Source: Prochlorococcus sp. AG-409-A19 (lineage in GTDB: Bacteria; Cyanobacteriota; Cyanobacteriia; PCC-6307; Cyanobiaceae). Taken from it: a stretch of 7,332 nucleotides of DNA. Below are positions 1 to 5,360 of this stretch, in pieces (the stretch's first letter is position 1; each line of letters begins with the position of its first letter). Made by a program: the position numbers and the translations under genes. A model generated the notes under the pieces. That model searched no databases. It was not told the origin of the DNA and was given only the letters and a program-made list of their open reading frames with translations. Where the stretch lies: the NCBI GenBank assembly GCA_003216155.1, contig QCJH01000024.1:1-7332 (forward strand). Reading direction: 5' to 3'.

Positions 1-1
1 T

Positions 2-1111
2 ACCACCAAGCTTTCGGGCAAGACTTACTTTGTGGTTGGGGGTATGGAAAACGAAGGCTCTAGCTCTGACAATGAAGCTGTTACTTTCAATTACACAACA
101 CAGTTAAATCTAAACACCAGTTTCTCTGGTAGAGATTTACTTTATACCAGAATTAAGACAGGTAATTTTGTTAAAGGACAGACTTTTGGCGATAAGACTA
201 ATGGAGCGTATTTAGCTTCTTCCAATCAGAATAGTAATGCGCTAAAAGTTGACAAGATTTGGTATCAATTCCCAGTTGGTGAAAATTTCACTGTTTGGGC
301 GGGCCCAAGAATTGAAAACTACTATATGTTGGCTAGCTCGCCATCAATCTACAAGCCAGTCCTTAAGCAATTTGCTTTAGGAGGAAATGGAGCTGCATAT
401 GGCTCTAGCACCGACGGTGGTTTTGGTGCTGCTTGGGTTCAGTCTGTAGATGATCGTACTCAGCCTAGGTTTGCTGTAAGCACTAACTATGCATCAAAGG
501 GTGCGACCAAAGCGGATAATGAAGGCGGCGGTCTCCTTACCGACGCTCAATCAAAATGGTTGACGAAGTTAGAGTATGGATCTCCACGATGGCAGGTTTC
601 TTTGGCAGTTTCCAAAGAGATGTGCAACAAAAAAGCTGGATCTGAGTCATGCAAGAACTGGTATGACTATTACTCCACAGAAAAAGGAGCTACCCGTACA
701 GGTAATTCGACAAGTTATGGCTTAAGGGCTTATTGGCAACCTGAAGAAACAGGAGCCATTCCTTCATTGCAATTTGGTTATGACATATCCAATATTGATG
801 ATGATGGAAAAACTGGTTCTGTTGAAGAAACAGCTCAGTGGATGATTGGTTTGATGTGGCCGGATGCTTTCGTTGATGGCAACCGTGCAGGAATCGCTAT
901 TGGTCAGCGTCAATATGCGACTGAAATCAAAGGCGGTGCAGATGACCCTGCTGAAGACAACTTTGTTTGGGAGGCTTATTACACCTTTAAGGTCTCCGAC
1001 AACATTGAAGTCACACCAGCTATCTTTGGTGGAACCGATACTTACGACGGTGCTTCCGGTGATAGTGATGATGTCTTTGGTGGTTTAGTTCAGACCACAT
1101 TTAAGTTCTGA
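2..1111 (+). CDS. Iron uptake / SomA-like outer-membrane porin, C-terminal part (5' end outside window)
   Basis: The reading frame is open from the first bases of the window (…TTKLSGKTYFVVGG…), so the gene begins upstream and a GTG at 32 is not its start. About 369 residues are visible. They have the alternating polar/aromatic pattern of a beta-barrel, the blocks EAVTFNYTTQLNLNTSFSG and LLYTRIKTGNF near the start, and a C-terminal Phe (FGGLVQTTFKF), the usual outer-membrane assembly signal. This matches cyanobacterial porins made of an N-terminal SLH domain (missing here) and an OprB-like barrel. Family members are annotated as iron uptake porins, and some were shown to pass inorganic iron in Synechocystis. 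The piuC and futA genes nearby fit such a role, but transport specificity cannot be read from sequence. The stop codon lies in an 18 bp palindrome, and a strong terminator follows about 37 bp later. Confidence 0.88.
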   Translation, partial: TTKLSGKTYFVVGGMENEGSSSDNEAVTFNYTTQLNLNTSFSGRDLLYTRIKTGNFVKGQTFGDKTNGAYLASSNQNSNALKVDKIWYQFPVGENFTVWAGPRIENYYMLASSPSIYKPVLKQFALGGNGAAYGSSTDGGFGAAWVQSVDDRTQPRFAVSTNYASKGATKADNEGGGLLTDAQSKWLTKLEYGSPRWQVSLAVSKEMCNKKAGSESCKNWYDYYSTEKGATRTGNSTSYGLRAYWQPEETGAIPSLQFGYDISNIDDDGKTGSVEETAQWMIGLMWPDAFVDGNRAGIAIGQRQYATEIKGGADDPAEDNFVWEAYYTFKVSDNIEVTPAIFGGTDTYDGASGDSDDVFGGLVQTTFKF

Positions 1112-1125
1112 TCAGATCTGATCAG
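1108..1125. repeat. 18 bp perfect palindrome with three GATC sites at the porin stop codon
   Basis: CTGATCAGATCTGATCAG equals its own reverse complement and contains GATC three times at 5 bp spacing. It includes the porin stop codon (TGA at 1109-1111). It is distinct from the terminator downstream. Its function is unknown; it may be chance, a protein site, or part of 3' mRNA folding. Confidence 0.7.
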
Positions 1126-1147
1126 TTCATTAATAGCCGTTAGTAAT

Positions 1148-1180
1148 AAAAGCGCCCTTATTAATTTGAGGGCGCTTTTT
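1148..1180 (+). terminator. Rho-independent terminator of the porin gene
   Basis: AAAAGCGCCCT (1148-1158) pairs perfectly with AGGGCGCTTTT (1169-1179) around a 10 nt loop, and the right arm runs into a T tract. It sits about 37 bp after the porin stop. The left arm is A-rich, so the same hairpin could also end transcription arriving on the minus strand from the small gene at 1353-1598. Confidence 0.88.
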
Positions 1181-1299
1181 ATTTGATTTGTGTATTTAAC
1201 TTATCCGAGCAAACTAATAAAATTATTTCTAGAAAGATTTTTATCAATTAGATCTCTGAAAATATATCTATATTGATTTGTACTAGACCTAAGATAAAA

Positions 1300-1347
1300 T
1301 TTTCCTACAGACTTTTAATATTTTTTTCCTACAGACTTTTAATATTT
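1300..1347. repeat. Two perfect tandem copies of a 24 bp unit
   Basis: The unit starting TTTTCCTACAGACTTTTAAT occurs at 1300-1323 and again at 1324-1347 without a mismatch. It lies just beyond the stop codon of the minus-strand small exported protein gene, so it would be in that gene's 3' untranslated region. The identity points to a recent slippage or duplication event. The flanking gap 1181-1299 is AT-rich and shows no gene or clear signal. Confidence 0.9.
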
Positions 1348-1352
1348 AATAA

Positions 1353-1598
1353 TTACCAGCAGTTTTCCCCTTCACCAATGGGGATGCAGATATTTTGCTC
1401 TTTAGCTTTCTTTTCTGCTTTTTTAGCATCCTCGTCTAGAGTACTTTCTGCATTAATAGGCTGATCAGTTGTCCATTCCTTGAGACCACCTGAGCTTTTA
1501 TGATTCTCACCAGCATTAATTGGTTTTGTCAATATTGAGCTTGCCGCAAGAGCTGTTGATGCTGCAAGAAAAATAGCCACGGGAGAATTTTTTGCCAT
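1353..1598 (-). CDS. Small exported protein of unknown function
   Basis: The 81-residue product begins MAKNSP followed by a hydrophobic, Ala-rich stretch (residues 7-23) and a likely signal peptidase I site after PINA (residue 29). The mature part is about 52 residues, hydrophilic, with an acidic then Lys/Glu-rich helix (DEDAKKAEKKAKEQ, about 56-69) and a C-terminal CIPIGEGENCW containing two Cys (71 and 80) that could form a disulfide in the periplasm. I do not recognise a named family. The gene lies downstream of piuC on the same strand with about 95 bp between them and could share its transcript. ATG is at 1598 with a weak AGAG about 7 bp upstream. A link to iron is suggested only by position. 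The PINA motif recurs at residues 47-50. Confidence 0.72.
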   Translation of the reverse strand: MAKNSPVAIFLAASTALAASSILTKPINAGENHKSSGGLKEWTTDQPINAESTLDEDAKKAEKKAKEQNICIPIGEGENCW

Positions 1599-1655
1599 TT
1601 TGTAACTCTATATATATTTAATATTAATACTGCCACTTTTTAGCGAATCCCGGAA

Positions 1656-1687
1656 ATCATTTGATACTTGCTCGCGTTGCAAATGAT
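1656..1687. repeat. 8 bp inverted repeat downstream of piuC
   Basis: ATCATTTG (1656-1663) and CAAATGAT (1680-1687) are perfect complements around a 16 nt loop. They lie between the piuC stop and the small exported protein gene. There is no T tract, so it is not a canonical terminator. It could be a weak processing or attenuation hairpin. Confidence 0.35.
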
Positions 1688-1693
1688 GCTTCC

Positions 1694-2359
1694 TTACCTT
1701 CCTAGCCTCCTTAATAGGTTGGTATAAGCTTGAAAAATCAAATCTAGCTCAGGTGATCTTCCATTTTGTGCCAGTAAACCTCTGGCCCCAGCATCTAGCC
1801 CGAATAATAAAACTCTGTCTTCATTGCTACTTATATAACTTTGTATCCAACCAACACAAACGATCCTTTCACCTTTGGTCACAGTTTCAACAGAATGTAA
1901 GCTTGTGCTTGGATAAATGACAACTTGACCGGCTTCAAGTTTGATTTTCTTGCTTGATTGATTGTCTAAAATGCAAAGTTCTCCTCCTTCATAATCTTCT
2001 GGCTCATTTAGAAATATTGTAAACGATAAGTCACTTCTTCCAGAACACATGTAGGCATTGTCTACATGTGTTCCATAACCTTGTCCAATACTTGTACGTG
2101 TAAACATTATGCTGTGAATAAGTCGTGGTAATGCATAGCTCTTAATTAATAAATCTGCTGTGATTAAATCTTTTATTTCATTGGCCAGTCTTTTGCTTGT
2201 TTTAGAACTCCTTTTAAGTTGAAGATTTTCCTTGGCAATTGCTGCATGTGTACCTGCTGTTTTGCTTCCATCCTCCCAGGAGGTTTTTTCTGCAAGCAGC
2301 TGTTTGAAAATTGACTCTGTATTTTCTTTGCCTAATAGTTGGTGGATTAAGTAATCCAT
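1694..2359 (-). CDS. piuC: PiuC/YbiX-type PKHD 2-oxoglutarate-Fe(II) dioxygenase
   Basis: The 221-residue length is usual for this family (about 225). The Fe(II) ligands are visible as HVD (H98, D100) in GYGTHVDNAYM and as the distal H155 in YPSTSLHSV. R165 in KGERIVCVGW is the expected 2-oxoglutarate-binding Arg. The block LSFTIFLNEPEDYEGGEL (111-128) is the characteristic PKHD core, and a small helical C-terminal region follows. The family hydroxylates an unproven substrate. In proteobacteria it accompanies TonB-dependent siderophore receptors, and in marine picocyanobacteria it often sits beside futA, as here (divergent, about 150 bp between starts). Fur-type iron regulation is therefore plausible, but no convincing Fur box is seen. 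ATG at 2359 has no clear Shine-Dalgarno site. Confidence 0.93.
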   Translation of the reverse strand: MDYLIHQLLGKENTESIFKQLLAEKTSWEDGSKTAGTHAAIAKENLQLKRSSKTSKRLANEIKDLITADLLIKSYALPRLIHSIMFTRTSIGQGYGTHVDNAYMCSGRSDLSFTIFLNEPEDYEGGELCILDNQSSKKIKLEAGQVVIYPSTSLHSVETVTKGERIVCVGWIQSYISSNEDRVLLFGLDAGARGLLAQNGRSPELDLIFQAYTNLLRRLGR

Positions 2360-2431
2360 GAATTTAGTTTCGAACTTTAATGATTAGGCCCTTAGAGGCC
2401 GTAATGGAGCAATATTTGATACATCATCAAG

Positions 2432-2439
2432 TATAAAAT
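2432..2439 (+). promoter_or_regulatory. Possible -10 element for futA
   Basis: TATAAAAT lies in the piuC-futA divergent gap, 70 bp before the chosen futA start. No good -35 hexamer is found at 16-18 bp (TTGATA at 2416 is too close), so this is only a candidate. The divergent layout requires a promoter on each strand within 2360-2480. Confidence 0.3.
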
Positions 2440-2441
2440 AA

Positions 2442-2463
2442 AAGAGACTCCCGCGAGGCTCTT
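2442..2463 (+). other. Hairpin in the presumed futA 5' leader
   Basis: AAGAG (2442-2446) pairs with CTCTT (2459-2463) and CTC (2448-2450) pairs with GAG (2455-2457), with one A/G mismatch between the two helices and a CCGC loop. It is the only GC-rich structure between the -10 candidate and futA and lacks a following T tract. It could be a leader element or an mRNA-stability structure. Confidence 0.4.
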
Positions 2464-2509
2464 GAATGAAGATAGCCTAATGATTGATTTTCGAAAACTA
2501 TTTGCGACA

Positions 2510-3538
2510 ATGAGCTTTATAAAAAAAATCACTTCTTCTGCAATAATCACAACTTTTTCATTCTCAATGGGGTTTTTCAATTTAGATAGTGCTTATGCAA
2601 GGGAGGTTCGTGTTTATTCTGGACGTCATTACAATACTGATAGGCAAGTATACAAGAAGTTTTCTGAAGATACTGGAATTCGAATTAGGCTAATAGAAGC
2701 TTCAGGCATTTCTTTAGTTGAGAGACTTAAGCGTGAAGGTAAGAACTCTAGGGCGGATTTAATACTCCTTGTTGATGCTGCAAGAATTAATAATGCGGCA
2801 AATTCTGGACTACTGCAAGCATATCGTTCTGAGTCCCTTGATAAAGAAGTCCCAAAGCAATATCGTGACCCTAAGGGACGTTGGTATGGGCTTACTAGAA
2901 GACTAAGAGTAATGGTTGTAAATCCTTCAAAGGTTGATCCTAGTACTATCAATTCTTATTCTGATCTTTCTAACCCTGCTCTCAAGGGTAAAGTCTGCTT
3001 AAGAAAGAGAAATAGCGTTTACAACCAATCTTTGGTTGCAAATCAGTTGATTATTCGAGGGAGAAGAGATACAAGAACTTGGCTCAAAGGCATGCTGTCT
3101 AATGTTTCTCAGCCTTATTTTGGTGGAGATATCTCTTTGACTAGAGCAGTTGCTCAAGGAATATGTGGCGTGGGAATAGTTAATCATTACTATGTAGCAA
3201 GAATGCTTGCAGGTGTTAATGGTAATCAAGATCGTAAACTTGTAAGAAAGGTAGTAGTAGTTACGCCTGATCCTGCGCATGTAAATATAAGTGCTGGAGG
3301 AATTGCGAAATACTCATCAAACAGAAAGGAGGCCATAGAACTTCTTGAGTACCTTGCTTCTCCTGATGGGAGCAAAGGTCTTGCAGGACCTACTTTTGAA
3401 CACCCATTAAAAGGGTTTGGCGACTCTAAGGAATTAAAGAGTTTCGGTGACTTTCGACCAGATGGCGTTTTAATTAGTGAATTAGGTGATAATAATGCTA
3501 CGGCTATAAAGCTAATGGCCGAATCTGGTTGGCAATAA
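2510..3538 (+). CDS. futA: Ferric-iron ABC transporter substrate-binding protein (FutA/IdiA)
   Basis: From ATG 2510 the protein has 342 residues. It starts MSFIKK, followed by a hydrophobic stretch and a cleavage site AYA|REV after residue 30, so it is exported to the periplasm. The mature part matches class II ferric-binding proteins: VYSGRHYNTD (H40, Y41), Y171 in RNSVYNQSLV, and the pair Y227-Y228 in NHYYVAR. The spacings (130 and 186 residues from Y41) equal those of the iron ligands Y13, Y143, Y199 and Y200 of Synechocystis FutA, so Fe3+ binding is well supported. An ATG at 2480 (352 aa) and a TTG at 2462 are alternative starts. None has a good Shine-Dalgarno site, and 2510 gives the most ordinary signal peptide. 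Partner permease and ATPase genes are not in the window. It would receive iron entering through porins such as the one at 2-1111. Confidence 0.93.
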   Translation: MSFIKKITSSAIITTFSFSMGFFNLDSAYAREVRVYSGRHYNTDRQVYKKFSEDTGIRIRLIEASGISLVERLKREGKNSRADLILLVDAARINNAANSGLLQAYRSESLDKEVPKQYRDPKGRWYGLTRRLRVMVVNPSKVDPSTINSYSDLSNPALKGKVCLRKRNSVYNQSLVANQLIIRGRRDTRTWLKGMLSNVSQPYFGGDISLTRAVAQGICGVGIVNHYYVARMLAGVNGNQDRKLVRKVVVVTPDPAHVNISAGGIAKYSSNRKEAIELLEYLASPDGSKGLAGPTFEHPLKGFGDSKELKSFGDFRPDGVLISELGDNNATAIKLMAESGWQ

Positions 3539-3648
3539 ATCAGTACCTAAAAATATCCTTCTTAAACTATCTGACTTGAAATAATTTCCTTATTTGTTTT
3601 TAAACTAAGTGTTAGATCTTTATTTTTAATTCCGTCGAATGGGTGTTT

Positions 3649-3654
3649 TATAAT
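3649..3654 (+). promoter_or_regulatory. -10 box of the tRNA-Ser gene
   Basis: A perfect TATAAT ends 9 bp before the first tRNA base, which fits a start site a few bases upstream of the mature tRNA. The -35 region (about 3626-3631, TTAATT) is weak. The 3539-3648 gap holds no gene and no obvious futA terminator. Confidence 0.55.
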
Positions 3655-3663
3655 AACTTCTTC

Positions 3664-3748
3664 GGAGAGGTGGCTGAGTGGTCGAAAGCGAACGACTCGA
3701 AATCGTTTGACGGGCAACCGTCCGTGGGTTCGAATCCCACCCTCTCCG
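3664..3748 (+). tRNA. tRNA-Ser (anticodon CGA)
   Basis: The acceptor arms GGAGAGG (3664-3670) and CCTCTCC (3741-3747) pair fully, with G at position 73. The anticodon stem AACGA/TCGTT encloses the loop CTCGAAA with anticodon CGA at 3698-3700, which reads UCG. A long variable arm (GACGG-GCAA-CCGTC) marks it as a class II tRNA, as expected for Ser. The T arm is GTGGG-TTCGAAT-CCCAC. CCA is not encoded (GTT follows). DNA after its 3' end is recombinase debris, as is common for tRNA-bordered genomic islands. I see no second copy of the tRNA 3' end in the window. Confidence 0.97.
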
Positions 3749-3851
3749 TTCAAAGTAAGTTCCCCGTTGTTCGCCGCGGCACGCAAACCCTGTTATAGCA
3801 GGCAAATGACAAGGCACAGTACATGGATGAAAGGATTGAGTTCATGAATAA

Positions 3852-4010
3852 GTGGGCAGGCCTATTACTAGAGAAGGGATTAAAGATTTAACTGAAAACC
3901 CTGTGGTCACGGTTCGTGATCAAGGTGATTCTTACAGGACTATCAGAGATAAAACTCAGATGGGATATTCCACTATCAGAAGAATTATTGTCGCAGCAGA
4001 TAAGGTCTAA
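3852..4010 (+). pseudogene. 3' remnant of a serine recombinase (resolvase/invertase) gene
   Basis: In one frame this reads VGRPITREGIKDLTENPVV, then SYRTIRDKTQMGYSTIRRII, then VAADKV and a TAA stop at 4008-4010. It aligns with the C-terminus of the recombinase at 6868-7332 (GGRPKT…SYRSIREQTGLALSTIRRIIV), meaning the linker and the DNA-binding helix-turn-helix. A TAA at 3849-3851 stands directly upstream in the same frame, and no catalytic domain is found between the tRNA and this point. It is therefore a fragment of a larger gene. It differs from the right-hand recombinase at many positions, so it comes from a distinct relative and is not a recent copy. It lies about 100 bp after tRNA-Ser. 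Confidence 0.75.
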
Positions 4011-4020
4011 TCCAATCCAT
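3966..4020 (+). repeat. Direct repeat copy 1 (recombinase 3' end), left flank of the sulfotransferase cassette
   Basis: These 55 bp match 4812-4866 with two mismatches (3970 and 3975), and the last 45 bp (3976-4020) are identical. It covers the final codons (…RRIIVAADKV), the stop codon and 10 bp beyond. Here it is continuous with the recombinase remnant upstream. Homology ends abruptly at 4020. Confidence 0.92.
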
Positions 4021-4033
4021 TCTGATAATGAAG

Positions 4034-4678
4034 TTATTCAGATTTTTTTCCATAGAAAAAATCTGAATCTGCTTGATGTTTTGAGTTCTTGATTATTGAT
4101 TTAACCGCTGTATCTGCTTTGACTATATTCGCTAATTCTTTGTAGGGACTTACATTTCTAGCAGATTGGATTTCAAGGTTTAAATGTCTTTTTGCGTCTT
4201 GATTTAAGGATTCTGTCCTAATTATTTTTAAATAAGATGGGATAAATTGGACTCCGTATTGAGAATTTAAAGACAGACTCTCAATCATGGATAAATGGGA
4301 TTGGACTAAACTTTTGAATTCATTGATATCAAACTTGACTTCAGAGGGCATAACCCATGATTGTGTCTCTTCGTCTAGTCTTATATGCCGATGAGGAGAA
4401 AAGTAAAGCGATACCATCCTATCAAGAGGATGGCGGATGCAAGTAAATATTTCTAGACCCCTTATCTTTTCATGTTGATAATACTCGGAAAGTTTCATGT
4501 GCTTGTTGCGTGTATATTTACCCCTTACTTCAAATCTATCCTGTCCGTCCTGGTGAGCAATTAAAGTCATTTTGTCTAATGATAATCCCGCATCGAAAAG
4601 ATGCCTTTGAATTGTATTCCCTCCAGTTTTGGGAATATGAATAAAGACTGCTGGTTTCGATCTGTTTAAAAAAAGCAT
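4034..4678 (-). CDS. PAPS-dependent sulfotransferase family protein
   Basis: The 214-residue protein begins MLFLNRSKPAVFIHIPKTGG. The 5'-phosphosulfate loop is HIPKTGGNT (14-22), and the 3'-phosphate site is IRHPLDRMVSLY (81-92, with R82 and S90). This pair of motifs defines the sulfotransferase superfamily that moves sulfate from PAPS to hydroxyl groups, often on carbohydrates (Sulfotransfer_2/heparan 2-O type). There is no signal peptide, so it should act in the cytoplasm, perhaps on lipid-linked glycan precursors. It is shorter than many relatives (about 230-300), so the C-terminal part may be reduced. Direct repeats flank it on both sides, and no polysaccharide genes are adjacent, which makes it look like isolated cargo. 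ATG 4678 has no clear Shine-Dalgarno site. The last codons form one arm of a 13 bp inverted repeat. Confidence 0.82.
   Translation of the reverse strand: MLFLNRSKPAVFIHIPKTGGNTIQRHLFDAGLSLDKMTLIAHQDGQDRFEVRGKYTRNKHMKLSEYYQHEKIRGLEIFTCIRHPLDRMVSLYFSPHRHIRLDEETQSWVMPSEVKFDINEFKSLVQSHLSMIESLSLNSQYGVQFIPSYLKIIRTESLNQDAKRHLNLEIQSARNVSPYKELANIVKADTAVKSIIKNSKHQADSDFFYGKKSE
4036..4068. repeat. 13 bp perfect inverted repeat at the 3' end of the sulfotransferase gene
   Basis: ATTCAGATTTTTT (4036-4048) and AAAAAATCTGAAT (4056-4068) are exact complements around TCCATAG. They overlap the last codons and the stop. A third TCTGA (4021-4025) lies just outside and can pair alternatively with TCAGA at 4038-4042. 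Read on the minus strand no T tract follows, so it is an unusual terminator if it is one. It begins 16 bp from the inner edge of direct repeat copy 1. Confidence 0.75.
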
Positions 4679-4811
4679 ATTACAAAGAGATTTTTATGCA
4701 TTTCATTAAAGAAGATATCCTACTAGATACTTCTAGACTCTTCTGTAAGGGTTCTGTATTCATTGATAGGTGTCCTTTTAGTCCTTCTTTCTCTTGTTTA
4801 GGTGTCAAAGG

Positions 4812-4866
4812 TATTTCACTGTCAGAAGAATTATTGTCGCAGCAGATAAGGTCTAATCCAATCCAT
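4812..4866 (+). repeat. Direct repeat copy 2, right flank of the sulfotransferase cassette
   Basis: This is the second copy of the recombinase 3' end, 846 bp downstream of copy 1 in the same orientation, with 45 identical bases at its right end. Upstream of it the recombinase frame is not intact. CLGVKGISLS in a neighbouring frame is only vaguely like the helix-turn-helix segment. Downstream (4867 on) the sequence differs from that after copy 1. The gap 4679-4811 shows no supported gene. Confidence 0.92.
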
Positions 4867-4881
4867 CAAGCGCATCTTTCA

Positions 4882-5019
4882 TCACTCGACACCACTCTCT
4901 AAAAGTAAGCAACTTACCTTACCTTTCCGATGATTTCTTCTTATTGCTAGTAGTGAATCTTCCAACCACTCATGGAGATCATTTGTAGTTGGACTTCTTG
5001 AGTAGTTGGAGTCTTTCAT
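4882..5019 (-). CDS. Possible 45-codon ORF overlapping the end of the RHH gene
   Basis: An ATG at 5019, inside the RHH gene but in another frame, opens 45 codons to TGA at 4882. The product is charged (…NDLHEWLEDSLLAIRRNH…). The composition looks protein-like, but there is no ribosome site and no recognised family. It may be a separate overlapping micro-gene, or the frameshifted C-terminal extension of the RHH protein. Otherwise 4867-4978 holds nothing I recognise. Confidence 0.2.
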   Translation of the reverse strand: MKDSNYSRSPTTNDLHEWLEDSLLAIRRNHRKGKVSCLLLESGVE

Positions 5020-5122
5020 TGATTGCATCTAAAACAAACTCATCAGGTTTCTGGGTGTATGCCATCTTGGTAATTGCTTGCTTGATCTTGCTACCCAAGT
5101 TATAAGAGATATTCATTTGCAT
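4979..5122 (-). CDS. Small ribbon-helix-helix (CopG/Arc-like) protein
   Basis: From ATG 5122 the product has 47 residues: a short beta strand (MQMNISYNLG, 1-10), helix 1 (SKIKQAITKMAYTQ, 11-24), a turn at KP, and helix 2 (DEFVLDAINERLQLLKK, 27-43). This is the size and pattern of a minimal RHH DNA-binding fold that works as a dimer. The start is chosen because GGAG lies about 8 bp upstream. Extending the frame to a TTG at 5254 adds 44 residues with no matching domain and no ribosome site. No toxin-like partner is evident, so the role is probably regulation within the accessory region. Inverted repeats at 5236-5309 lie upstream and could include an operator. The assignment comes from pattern only. 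Confidence 0.55.
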   Translation of the reverse strand: MQMNISYNLGSKIKQAITKMAYTQKPDEFVLDAINERLQLLKKSNYK

Positions 5123-5235
5123 AGGTTTACTCCGTATAAAAAGCAGCATCAGGATATTGTCCTGTGTGGTTGATGATGCATTGCAACGCTTGAGCACCGT
5201 CATAGAAAACCTGTGACTGAGGTATTCGTTTCTCT

Positions 5236-5309
5236 CAAGCAATTCTTTCGACAATTGCTTGTTGAGATTTGTTGTGTTTTGCAGTGTGAATGCACACTTG
5301 AGAATTCAC
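5236..5309. repeat. Cluster of inverted repeats upstream of the RHH gene
   Basis: CAAGCAATT (5236-5244) pairs with AATTGCTTG (5253-5261). AGTGTG (5283-5288) pairs with CACACT (5293-5298) over a 4 nt loop. GTGAAT (5286-5291) can instead pair with ATTCAC (5304-5309), so the last two hairpins are mutually exclusive. They fall in the stretch 5123-5360, which has no gene I can support, about 115-190 bp upstream of the RHH start. They could be operator or leader elements. Confidence 0.4.
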
Positions 5310-5360
5310 TCTCGTTTTTGTTTGAGTCATTGCTGATAGTTATTGGGTTTGCATATTGAT

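Noticed and set aside
1273..1464. Plus-strand 63-codon open frame
   Set aside because: It is antisense to the small exported protein, and its N-terminal repeat only reflects the 24 bp tandem duplication.
2629..3280. Minus-strand open frames opposite futA
   Set aside because: They are antisense to a confidently identified gene and have no domain features.
3784..3803. Short hairpin around CCTGTTATAGCAGG after the tRNA
   Set aside because: Only about five pairs including a wobble, and no T tract; too weak to call as a terminator or site.
3562..3817. Minus-strand open frames containing GEGGIRTHGR / GWDSNPRTV
   Set aside because: These are the well-known spurious translation of a serine tRNA gene read in reverse; the tRNA explains the sequence.
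4696..4902. Plus-strand 68-codon open frame
   Set aside because: It runs through direct repeat copy 2 in a different frame from the recombinase end, has no ribosome site and no family resemblance.
5123..5254. N-terminal extension of the RHH gene to a TTG at 5254
   Set aside because: The added residues show no fold, the TTG lacks a ribosome site, and a clear GGAG precedes the internal ATG at 5122.
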